8,985 nucleotides of DNA, taken from assembly GCA_050329935.1 (NCBI GenBank), contig JBHJOI010000084.1:1-8985 (forward strand), given 5' to 3'. Positions within the stretch are counted from its first letter, which is position 1, and every line of letters starts with the position of its first letter. The notes beneath the pieces were generated by a model. It did not search any database. It was not told where the DNA came from and worked only from the letters and a program-made list of their open reading frames with translations. Position numbers and translations under genes: made by a program. Below, piece after piece: positions 1 through 4,970 of this stretch. Source of the DNA: CAYSFW01 sp050329935 (GTDB taxonomy: Bacteria; Pseudomonadota; Gammaproteobacteria; UWMA-0217).

Positions 1-104
1 AGGCGCCGTGCCGCCTCCGGGATCGTCAGCTTCTCTTCCGATATCAACTTCACGGCCTGTTCACGGAACTCCACCGTGAATGTTTGTCTTGGTAACTTCG
101 CCAT
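1..104 (-). CDS. IS3-family transposase OrfA (N-terminal 34 codons, truncated by window edge)
   Basis: The minus-strand frame starts at ATG 104-102 and runs off the window. It reads MAKLPRQTFTVEFREQAVKL and continues with residues ending PEAARR. This is the familiar start of the small helix-turn-helix protein (OrfA, transposase_8 type) of IS3-family elements, which binds the terminal repeats and is fused to the DDE integrase OrfB by programmed -1 frameshifting. A GGAGG Shine-Dalgarno at 115-111 lies 6 nt before the ATG. The frame is open to the edge with no damage in the visible part. Only the DNA-binding N-terminus is seen, so the catalytic OrfB and the slippery site must lie outside. Confidence 0.85.
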   Translation of the reverse strand, partial: MAKLPRQTFTVEFREQAVKLISEEKLTIPEAARR

Positions 105-113
105 TACATACCT

Positions 114-140
114 CCATCAATCAGTCTACTGGATTGATGG
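114..140 (-). promoter_or_regulatory. Hairpin overlapping the transposase ribosome-binding site
   Basis: A perfect 9-bp inverted repeat (CCATCAATC at 114-122, GATTGATGG at 132-140) with a 9-nt loop lies in the IS leader. In the transcript reading toward orfA, the last two bases of the stem are the first two G residues of the GGAGG ribosome-binding site. Other insertion sequences use such structures to stop translation from read-through transcripts initiated outside the element. That role here is inference. Confidence 0.45.
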
Positions 141-165
141 CGTCCATTTTTCCGAGCCTAGCTCA
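141..165 (-). repeat. Putative terminal inverted repeat of the IS3-family element
   Basis: The 25-nt end, read from 165 on the minus strand, starts with the TG typical of IS3-family termini and finishes in TGGACG, as in the IS150-type ends I recall. Only one end is in the window, so the matching repeat cannot be checked. The boundary is uncertain by about 4 bp. Confidence 0.5.
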
Positions 166-166
166 C

Positions 167-235
167 TCAGGTTACTTCCAGGACCTCGATGGCCACTTGT
201 GGGAAATCGTATGGAATTCGCAATGGCTGGGGTGA
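167..235 (+). pseudogene. C-terminal remnant of a VOC/glyoxalase-family protein, cut by the IS
   Basis: Immediately outside the IS end, a frame reads SGYFQDLDGHLWEIVWNSQW, then LG and a TGA at 233-235. The GYF-x-D-x-DGH-x-WE-x-xWN pattern is the C-terminal signature of vicinal-oxygen-chelate proteins of the glyoxalase/bleomycin-resistance superfamily; the Glu of the WE pair is normally a metal ligand. Only about 22 codons remain. The N-terminal part would be expected on the far side of the IS, outside the window, so the gene is almost certainly inactivated by the insertion. The first codon (Ser, 167-169) may be original sequence or part of a target duplication. Assignment rests on the motif alone. 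Confidence 0.7.
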
Positions 236-620
236 GTCCCTGAGGTCGTGTGGCGCGATGGCAGGATGACTTCGTTAGGGTGATGCAGTAACTCCAATAA
301 ATTCGCGTCGTTAAACGGTGTTGTAGGGGTCCGCAAGCTCACCCACAACCAACATGTAGGCCCGGAAATCGAACATCACGCGCCATTCGGCGTTCCAATT
401 TCGCCCAGATTTGCCGGCTTGATTTCTTTTCGCAGCGCGGACGATGCTCCCACCTACCCAACCCGGAGCGGCACCGCCAGTGAATCGGGCATTTCACGTT
501 AACGACGCATAAGATTCGATTAAGCAAAGTCGGGTTATCGTGCTGATCACCGGAGCCGGCGGGAGGCGGGTCTCGCGGCCTCGCATCCTAGAATGAACTG
601 ATAAACGGAAGGAGACCTCA
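236..620. other. Gene-poor stretch upstream of the PilZ gene
   Basis: I see no gene I can defend here. A minus-strand frame without stops covers roughly 316-490 and ends in residues GELADPYNTV before a TAA, but it lacks a convincing start and ribosome-binding site and matches nothing I recognise. It may be a gene fragment. The segment includes the inverted repeat pair at 305-317/497-508, described separately. The last 20 bp carry the ribosome-binding site of the PilZ gene. No clear sigma-70 promoter was found. Confidence 0.5.
305..508. repeat. ~204-bp segment bounded by an imperfect 12/13-bp inverted repeat
   Basis: GCGTCGTTAAACG at 305-317 is inverted as CGTTAACGACGC at 497-508; the arms are complementary except for one missing T. 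Just outside, ATAAATTCG (297-305) and ATAAGATTCG (509-518) form an imperfect direct repeat differing by one base. Inverted ends plus flanking direct repeats resemble a small non-autonomous element (MITE-like). There is no second copy in the window to support this. Confidence 0.3.
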
Positions 621-1055
621 ATGGAACATCGATATTCTCAGCGCCGACCGGCGCGTGCGGCGGTTCGAATTCGATGTCGCGATGGCGAGACTATCCCGGC
701 GCGAATCATCAACGTGAGCGGCGAAGGCGCCTTTCTGGAGACAGCCGGGATGGAGTTTCGCCAGATCGCGCACCTGGAGGTCGAGATTCCAACGTGGCGC
801 GACGCTGCGTGGCATCGCGTCTGTTGGCCGGCGCTGGTCATTCATCGCTCCCACCGCGGAGTCGGTGTTTGCTTCATCGCTAGCGAAGATGAAATCGGCG
901 CGGTGTTGAGCAATTTGGCGCACCACCACGGCTCGATCGCGTCGCGACCAATTGCTTTGTCTGTATCGTGCGCGTCCGATCAGTCTTTGCATCCCGACAA
1001 GACAAACCGAAAGCCACTCTCTCGCGCTTCTGTGATGACGCGTAAGGGCATCTGA
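621..1055 (+). CDS. PilZ-domain protein (putative cyclic-di-GMP binding)
   Basis: The 144-residue cytoplasmic protein has both halves of the PilZ cyclic-di-GMP signature: the RxxxR element near the N-terminus (Arg4 to Arg8 in HRYSQRR) and NVSGEG at residues 31-36, matching (D/N)xSxxG. Beta-strand-like segments follow to about residue 100. PilZ proteins bind c-di-GMP and alter motility, pili or exopolysaccharide output through partner proteins; the partner here is unknown. The start is set by an AAGGAG site a few bases upstream of ATG 621. The last ~45 residues (from about HHHGS) look low-complexity and lie outside the domain. The gene stands alone and converges on the cupin gene, with 55 bp between the stops and no clear terminator. 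Confidence 0.85.
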   Translation: MEHRYSQRRPARAAVRIRCRDGETIPARIINVSGEGAFLETAGMEFRQIAHLEVEIPTWRDAAWHRVCWPALVIHRSHRGVGVCFIASEDEIGAVLSNLAHHHGSIASRPIALSVSCASDQSLHPDKTNRKPLSRASVMTRKGI

Positions 1056-1110
1056 ATCGCGTGATGTCGTTGTCGGCCGCGTTGCGCCTGACCCGCAAGC
1101 TTTCCAAACC

Positions 1111-1539
1111 TTAGAGCCCGGTTTCCGTGCGCATGCGCGGCTGATCGCCCGCGAGGTCATACGGTCGAACGCTCTCCTGTTCGTTCGCGTCGTTGCGAGC
1201 CACGAGCGCGATGGCGTCGGTTTCGCTGCTCAGATTCATGGGTTGATGCGGCACGCCGGCGGGAATAAAGAGAAAGTCGCCTTGCTTGTTGACGCAGGAT
1301 TTTGCCAAGCCTTCGCCGTAAAAAGTCTGGACATCGCCTTTGAGGATGTAGATGGCGGTTTCAAAACCATCGTGATAATGCGGTTGCGCCTTGGCCCCCG
1401 CAGGGATGATCACGACGTTCATCGAGATGCCCGTTGAGCCTGCGGTTTGGTTGGATATGCCAACGTAGTTCGGTAGCTTCTGCAGCGTGTCCACGGGCAC
1501 GCTCGGACGTACTGTAACGATTTCGCCGTCGATGTTCAT
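1111..1539 (-). CDS. Small cupin-domain protein
   Basis: This 142-residue protein is a single-domain cupin. Motif 1 is seen at residues 53-68 (PHYHDGFETAIYILKG), supplying metal ligands His54, His56 and Glu60. Motif 2 at 87-98 (GDFLFIPAGVPH) supplies His98. All four canonical ligands are present, so it probably binds a metal (often Mn, Fe, Ni or Zn), as small-molecule binding cupins, isomerases or dioxygenases do. The substrate cannot be told from sequence. There is no signal peptide, so it is probably cytoplasmic. The start ATG at 1539 has only a weak upstream AAGG; no better in-frame start is seen. It is monocistronic: its upstream side is gene-poor and its stop faces the PilZ gene. Confidence 0.8.
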   Translation of the reverse strand: MNIDGEIVTVRPSVPVDTLQKLPNYVGISNQTAGSTGISMNVVIIPAGAKAQPHYHDGFETAIYILKGDVQTFYGEGLAKSCVNKQGDFLFIPAGVPHQPMNLSSETDAIALVARNDANEQESVRPYDLAGDQPRMRTETGL

Positions 1540-1763
1540 TTTGACCTTGCCCTGCTGAGCACTGATTGCTGGACTTCACCGCGCTTCCTCGACGCCTATC
1601 GTTCGAATCAACGCGCCACAGCGGACCGCATCTTGCCCGCCTGATCGATGATGGCTCGCCCCGTTCCCGGGAACAAGATTGCCGTCCGCAGGGGAAGGTT
1701 GGGCGAGAGGGCGCGTCGGTGGCGGTCGATGGGCACAAGGTTTTTCCTCTAAACACTTAGGCG

Positions 1764-1789
1764 AAAAAAAACCCGAGTTGCGCTCGCGG
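1764..1789 (-). terminator. Intrinsic terminator (minus strand) downstream of the DUF6680-like pseudogene
   Basis: On the minus strand a short G+C-rich hairpin (CCGCGAG, loop CGCAA, CTCGGG, with one bulged G) is followed directly by eight T residues (complement of 1771-1764). Orientation suits transcripts coming from the DUF6680-like gene about 150 bp upstream. The stem is short (4 bp plus 2 bp), so strength is uncertain. Confidence 0.5.
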
Positions 1790-1849
1790 CGAGTCGCCCG
1801 GAACGGGTAGAGGTTTTATCAGCCCTGCTGACACGAGCGGCGCAATGGC

Positions 1850-1888
1850 GCTCACAAAGTGCCTGTGAGGCTCAGTGTGAGCAGTTTT
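1850..1888 (+). other. Overlapping alternative hairpins followed by T4
   Basis: GCTCACA at 1850-1856 can pair with TGTGAG at 1864-1869 or with TGTGAGC at 1876-1882. GCTCA at 1870-1874 can instead pair with TGAGC at 1878-1882, leaving a 3-nt loop, with TTTT at 1885-1888. The pairings are mutually exclusive, as in attenuators, but no + strand gene lies close downstream. Function is unknown. Confidence 0.3.
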
Positions 1889-1934
1889 GTGCAATGAAGT
1901 GCCTTTAGGGTGGCGACATGATGCGTTTGCTAGC

Positions 1935-2459
1935 TCATTCCTCGCCGGACCCTTGGCGAGGCTCGACCAAGAACCGTTCGGTATTCTCCAAGACCCGTAT
2001 CAAGTGTTCTGCCGCCTTACGCTGGAACTCGATATCATCTGCGTGTCCCTGTGGGATATAAAATTTGTCAAGATCGGTTTGTTTCAGCTTCGGGTAGCCC
2101 AACTCCTCGGCCATCGCCGTTAACAGCTCAAGCCAAGTGTGCCACCTCTCTTCGCCGGGAGGTTGGGAGAGCAACGTATAGTACTTGTGCCAAAGATCCC
2201 GAACTTTCAGGGAGTCCGATTACACAACGTCGATTGTGTTAAGGGCGCTCGCCAATACAGGCGATATCTTGAGAGCTTTTCGTTCGCGCATTAGAGTAAA
2301 AAGCAGCTGTTGCTTCGCGGCCTTCTTCTCTTTCCGACCTTGAAACCATAGGGTAAACAGAACACCAGCCAAAGGCCCCAAAAAGATGGCCAGCCCCGTA
2401 ATCCAAAGCTGGAGGTTTGCGATGCTTACCTATGCTTCTGCTAGTTCTTGCGGATTCAT
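1935..2459 (-). pseudogene. DUF6680-like membrane-anchored protein with two in-frame stop codons
   Basis: Read from ATG 2459-2457, the frame is continuous to a normal stop at 1935, 174 positions long, except for TAG at 2432-2430 (codon 10) and TAA at 2222-2220 (codon 80). On both sides of each stop the sequence is plausible protein: a hydrophobic N-terminal segment (LWITGLAIFLGPLAGVLFTL), a basic stretch (RKEKKAAKQQ), then ISPVLASALNTIDVV, and a C-terminal part with LLTAMAEELGY and YIPQGH. Order and motifs match what I recall of DUF6680 proteins: a short N-terminal membrane helix, a basic segment and a helical cytoplasmic domain of unknown role. No frameshift is needed, so two point mutations would explain it. 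A terminator-like structure lies downstream. Base composition is lower in G+C than the neighbours, suggesting acquired DNA. The TTG at 2174 could start only a fragment. Confidence 0.65.
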
Positions 2460-2764
2460 CTTGTTAACCAAGCATTCATCATGATTAGACGGAAATTATC
2501 CTTCCCGATTAACACCGTTGCCCTCTAGTCACTGAGCGGCTTCGTCGATCCGAAATGAGGGGAGAACCGTCACTCCGGTAAAAGTCGTTGACCTGTCGAC
2601 CGCTTGCGCTCTTGAGGCCACGGTGGGTTTCGTTCGTGTCAAAAGGTGAAGCGAGGATACATCTGTAACCAAGCGCAACTTCTCGTTATCCGTATTTGGC
2701 GGCGTAGTGCCTGCAGCATCACTGCGGCTCGCGGCCCTTGCCCAGATCGACTTGTATCACAGCT
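2460..2764. other. Intergenic region between the DUF6680-like pseudogene and the regulator
   Basis: About 300 bp without a recognisable gene on either strand. Every frame is interrupted by stops and none resembles a known family. It should contain the promoter of the DUF6680-like pseudogene (reading left) and the 3' end of the regulator transcript. I found neither a clear terminator with a T tract nor a promoter. Confidence 0.5.
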
Positions 2765-4057
2765 TCAAACCCCATGCAGCTTCCGATAAAGCGTCCGCTC
2801 ACTAATCCCGAGGCGGTTGGCGAGCAGCTTCTTATCCCCCGCCGTTTGCTTCAGTGCCCAGTCGAGGTAGCGGTGTTCGGCTTCGTTGAGGGAGATCAGC
2901 TCGTCGATGGTCGGACCGGCAGCGTTGCGCGTGTCTTCCAGTATCTCTTCGCTGAGTTGCTCGGCACCGATGGTGTCGCCGTCGGTGAGGAGGACGGCGC
3001 GTTCTAGGACGTTGCGGAGTTCGCGGATGTTGCCGGGGAATGGGTGCGCGCGCAGGTGTTTCAACGCGGCGGGGTCGAGCGTGATGGCGCGGTCGGGCGC
3101 GAGGCGTTCGAGCAGGGTTTCGATCAGCAGTTCGAGGTCTTGCGGGCGATCGCGCAGGGGCGGCAGGTGGATGGGGAAGGCGGAGATGCGGTAGTACAGG
3201 TCGCGGCGGAATTCGCCGGTTTCGACCATGCGTTTGAGGTCGCGGTGGGTGGCGGCGACCAGCCGGAAATCGGCGCGCAGGGTCTCGACGCCGCCGACGC
3301 GGCGTAACGTGCCACTTTCCAGCAGGCGCAGCAGTTTGACCTGCAAGGCGAGCGGGACGTCGCCGATCTCGTCGAGAAACAGTGTGCCGCCGGCGGCGGC
3401 TTCGACCAGCCCGGTTTTGCGCTGCTGCGCGCCGGTGAACGCGCCTTTCTCGTAGCCGAACAGTTCCGATTCGAACAGCGTTTCGGTAAGTCCAGAGCAG
3501 TCCACGGGGACGAACGGCTGCGCGCGGCGTGAGCTCAGGGTGTGCAGGGCTTGCGCGGCGAGTTCCTTGCCGGTGCCCGATTCGCCGAGCAGCAGGACCG
3601 GTGTCATGCTGGGCGCGGCACGGTTGATCAGGTCGAGCATCCGGTTGAACGACGGCGAGCGCCCGACCATCCCCATCGCGCGAGGGCGGCTGCCGATCTC
3701 CTTGAGGAAGCGCATGGTCTCGACAAACCACGCCACTTTTCCGCTCGCATCGCGAATCGGGACCAGCTCGACATCCACGTATTCCTCGCCGCGCGGCGTC
3801 TGGTGCAGGTGCAGCACGCGCTGGGGCTCGCCGCTTTTCAGCGCGCTTTGGCGCGGACAGGACTCCGCGCATTGATCGCAGGGGCGATCGAAGTGGTGGG
3901 AGACCTCGAAGCAGGTGCGGCCGATGGGCTGGTCCGCCGATCCGAACTCGCGGCAGTAGGCATTGTTGGCCGCGAGGATGCGGTAATCCATGTCGACTAG
4001 GATGCGCGGTTCGGACAGCGCATCGAGGAGGGCGATCAATTCCCGGGGCAGACTCAT
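2765..4057 (-). CDS. Sigma-54-dependent transcriptional activator (PAS - AAA+ - Fis HTH)
   Basis: This 430-residue bacterial enhancer-binding protein has three parts. An N-terminal PAS domain (about residues 8-120) is followed by an AAA+ sigma-54 interaction domain (about 128-360), with Walker A GESGTGKE at 158-165, the sigma-54-contacting GAFTGA loop at 205-210 and Walker B ending LFLDEIGD near 226-233. A C-terminal Fis-type helix-turn-helix ends in NRLGISERTLYRKLHGV. The PAS domain carries a Cys/His cluster (Cys49, His54, His55, Cys60, Cys63, Cys67), suggesting redox or metal sensing. There is no receiver domain, so it is probably not a two-component regulator. The start ATG 4057 was chosen because it opens directly onto the PAS domain. 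The frame stays open upstream to 4450, but that part is arginine-rich and antisense to the NifX-like gene. No strong ribosome-binding site is seen. It is divergent from the operon it probably controls. Confidence 0.88.
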   Translation of the reverse strand: MSLPRELIALLDALSEPRILVDMDYRILAANNAYCREFGSADQPIGRTCFEVSHHFDRPCDQCAESCPRQSALKSGEPQRVLHLHQTPRGEEYVDVELVPIRDASGKVAWFVETMRFLKEIGSRPRAMGMVGRSPSFNRMLDLINRAAPSMTPVLLLGESGTGKELAAQALHTLSSRRAQPFVPVDCSGLTETLFESELFGYEKGAFTGAQQRKTGLVEAAAGGTLFLDEIGDVPLALQVKLLRLLESGTLRRVGGVETLRADFRLVAATHRDLKRMVETGEFRRDLYYRISAFPIHLPPLRDRPQDLELLIETLLERLAPDRAITLDPAALKHLRAHPFPGNIRELRNVLERAVLLTDGDTIGAEQLSEEILEDTRNAAGPTIDELISLNEAEHRYLDWALKQTAGDKKLLANRLGISERTLYRKLHGV

Positions 4058-4106
4058 CCGTGGAGTCTCGGACTGGTTTGCCAGATTTGTCAATTCGGCC
4101 TGCCAA

Positions 4107-4134
4107 AAGTGGCGGTTCGTTATCGTGGCCACTT
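4107..4134. promoter_or_regulatory. Putative upstream activator site for the sigma-54 regulator
   Basis: A 28-bp interrupted palindrome has arms AAGTGGC (4107-4113) and GCCACTT (4128-4134), a perfect 7-bp match around a 14-bp spacer. Its centre is about 105 bp upstream of the transcription start predicted from the sigma-54 promoter. Enhancer-binding proteins typically act from about 80-200 bp upstream as dimers on such sites. It lies between the divergent regulator and the NifX-like gene. Binding is inferred. Confidence 0.5.
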
Positions 4135-4199
4135 CCAACGCCCTTGCTAACTTGTTGAATCTACGCCCGCCAATCACGGCGGGGGGCCAATCCCCCGGC

Positions 4200-4215
4200 T
4201 GGCTCGCTTCGTGCA
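4200..4215 (+). promoter_or_regulatory. Sigma-54 (-24/-12) promoter of the nifX-like/octahaem operon
   Basis: The sequence TGGCTCGCTTCGTGCA matches the sigma-54 consensus TGGCACg-N4-TTGCa at nearly every conserved position. The invariant GG (4201-4202) and GC (4213-4214) are exactly 10 bp apart. Deviations are T for A in the -24 element and G for T in the -12 element. The predicted start of transcription is near 4226, giving a ~50-nt leader. The neighbouring divergent gene is a sigma-54 activator, which strongly supports the call. Confidence 0.7.
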
Positions 4216-4259
4216 ATGAAAACAGACGACCCCCGAATGCCGTCAGCACGGCAACCCAC

Positions 4260-4265
4260 AAGGAG
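4260..4265 (+). promoter_or_regulatory. Ribosome-binding site that fixes the NifX-like start
   Basis: AAGGAG lies 10 nt before ATG 4276. It decides against the upstream in-frame ATG at 4216, which would sit upstream of the predicted transcription start. Confidence 0.7.
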
Positions 4266-4275
4266 ATACCACGCA

Positions 4276-4749
4276 ATGAATGAGATTCCGATGTTCTGGC
4301 GCCCCGGCTCGACCGACGACCACTGGCTGATCGCCGTGGCAAGCCAGAACCGCAAGGAGGTGACCGGCCACGCCGGCCGTTGCCGCAAGTTCTGGATCTA
4401 CCGGATCGAAAACGGGCAGGTGACCGACAAGTCGTTGTTGGAACTGCCAAAGGAGAAGTCGTTCCTCGAAAGCGACCACCACGGGCCGCATCCGCTGGAC
4501 CCCGTGCGTGTGCTGATTACCGGCGGCATGGGCGAAGGCATGACACGGCGGCTCGCCCGCAAGGGCATTGTCGGTGTCGCGACCCGCGAAATCGACCCTG
4601 ACCGTGCCGTTGTCGGCTACCTCGATGGAAGCCTAGCGCCAGCTGCGCTTGGTGGCACTCATTCCGAGCAGATTCATCCTGTCCACGCGCACCCTTACGG
4701 ACGTGCGCACGATCACAGTCGCGAACACGGATGCAGTCAGACGGATTAA
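4276..4749 (+). CDS. NifB/NifX-family (dinitrogenase iron-molybdenum cofactor type) cluster-binding protein
   Basis: The 157-residue cytoplasmic protein has one domain of the NifX/NafY/NifB-C-terminal type. It opens with LIAVASQN, continues through TGHAGRCRKFWIYRI (residues 30-44) and has the glycine-rich ITGGMGEGMTRRL followed by GIVGVATRE. Family members bind NifB-co, FeMo-co precursors or other iron-sulfur clusters; many genomes carry them with no nitrogenase, and no nif gene is visible here. The last ~30 residues are His-rich (IHPVHAHPYGRAHDHSREHG), a possible metal-binding tail. It is the first gene after the sigma-54 promoter and leads the operon with the octahaem cytochrome and cytochrome b. 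That suggests a role in sensing, storing or inserting a metal centre for that system, which is inference. It is intact; 104 bp follow before the next, broken, gene. Confidence 0.8.
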   Translation: MNEIPMFWRPGSTDDHWLIAVASQNRKEVTGHAGRCRKFWIYRIENGQVTDKSLLELPKEKSFLESDHHGPHPLDPVRVLITGGMGEGMTRRLARKGIVGVATREIDPDRAVVGYLDGSLAPAALGGTHSEQIHPVHAHPYGRAHDHSREHGCSQTD

Positions 4750-4853
4750 CGGACCGACGAATGGGTGTTGGGCTTGATTGACCGCAAAGATCGGAAAGAT
4801 GGAACCGGCATAGAATTTACGCGCTATAGGATGCTATCGGAGCGCCAGTTCGC

Positions 4854-4965
4854 ATGAAACAAACGTTGCTGCAAGAGAAGTACCCGGTATTTACTCGAAG
4901 CGCCGATGCCGCCCGCCAACGAGGCGATGGAAGCTTGGGTCAAGGGTCTGCGTGACAGGAGTTGA
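4854..4965 (+). pseudogene. Internally deleted remnant of a small conserved protein (DUF6858-like)
   Basis: From ATG 4854 the frame reads MKQTLLQEKYPVFT, then goes out of phase and stops at 4953-4955. From about 4894 a second frame reads LEAPMPPANEAMEAWVKGL and ends RDRS before TGA 4963-4965. These are the N- and C-terminal ends of one ~130-residue family that I recall as DUF6858, which often neighbours octahaem cytochromes; the number is from memory. About 95-100 central codons are therefore missing, and the join is out of frame. The junction sits in ACTCGAAG (4893-4900). Intact relatives have Leu-Glu (CTCGAA-type codons) at both points, so deletion between short direct repeats is likely. 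The C-terminal end still carries the AGGAG ribosome-binding site (4957-4961) of the octahaem gene. Confidence 0.65.
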
Positions 4966-4970
4966 AGGTA

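Larger units (their letters stand above)
1..165 (-). mobile_element. IS3-family insertion sequence, left end only (partial)
   Basis: This is the first ~165 bp of an IS read on the minus strand; the rest lies beyond the window edge. It contains the start of an orfA-type transposase gene (to 104), a leader with a strong hairpin (114-140) and a terminal region. Read inwards on the minus strand from 165, the end begins TGAGC and runs about 25 nt to TGGACG. That layout matches the ends of IS3-family elements, which begin with TG. The outer boundary could be 165 or 169, because TGAG is repeated there. The element interrupts a VOC-family reading frame that resumes immediately outside it. The opposite end and the target duplication are not visible, so subgroup and activity cannot be judged. 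Confidence 0.75.
1540..1934. other. Intergenic region between the cupin gene and the DUF6680-like pseudogene
   Basis: No convincing gene was found. Short frames on both strands (for example + 1566-1760) show no family resemblance and no ribosome-binding site. The region should hold the cupin promoter (reading left), but no clear -35/-10 pair is visible. It contains a likely minus-strand terminator at 1764-1789 and a group of competing hairpins at 1850-1888. Confidence 0.55.

Noticed and set aside
305..508. Integron attC site suggested by GTTAAAC in the left arm
   Set aside because: The right arm does not fit the RYYYAAC/GTTRRRY pairing and 204 bp is longer than usual attC sites; no integrase is visible.
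618..1160. 180-codon minus-strand frame opposite the PilZ gene
   Set aside because: The PilZ frame on the + strand has both c-di-GMP motifs and a good ribosome-binding site; the antisense frame has neither motif nor signal.
1935..2459. Stop-codon recoding in the DUF6680-like gene
   Set aside because: Neighbouring genes end normally at TAA, TAG or TGA, and nothing around codons 10 and 80 suggests a readthrough signal. Ordinary nonsense mutation is simpler.
2832..4106. Long minus-strand frame (424 codons) overlapping the sigma-54 regulator
   Set aside because: It is arginine/proline-rich out-of-frame translation of the regulator gene, whose own frame has full AAA+ and HTH motifs.
4058..4450. 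N-terminal extension of the sigma-54 regulator to 4450
   Set aside because: The extension is low-complexity Arg/Ser/Gly, lies antisense to the NifX-like gene, and crosses the sigma-54 promoter and palindrome.
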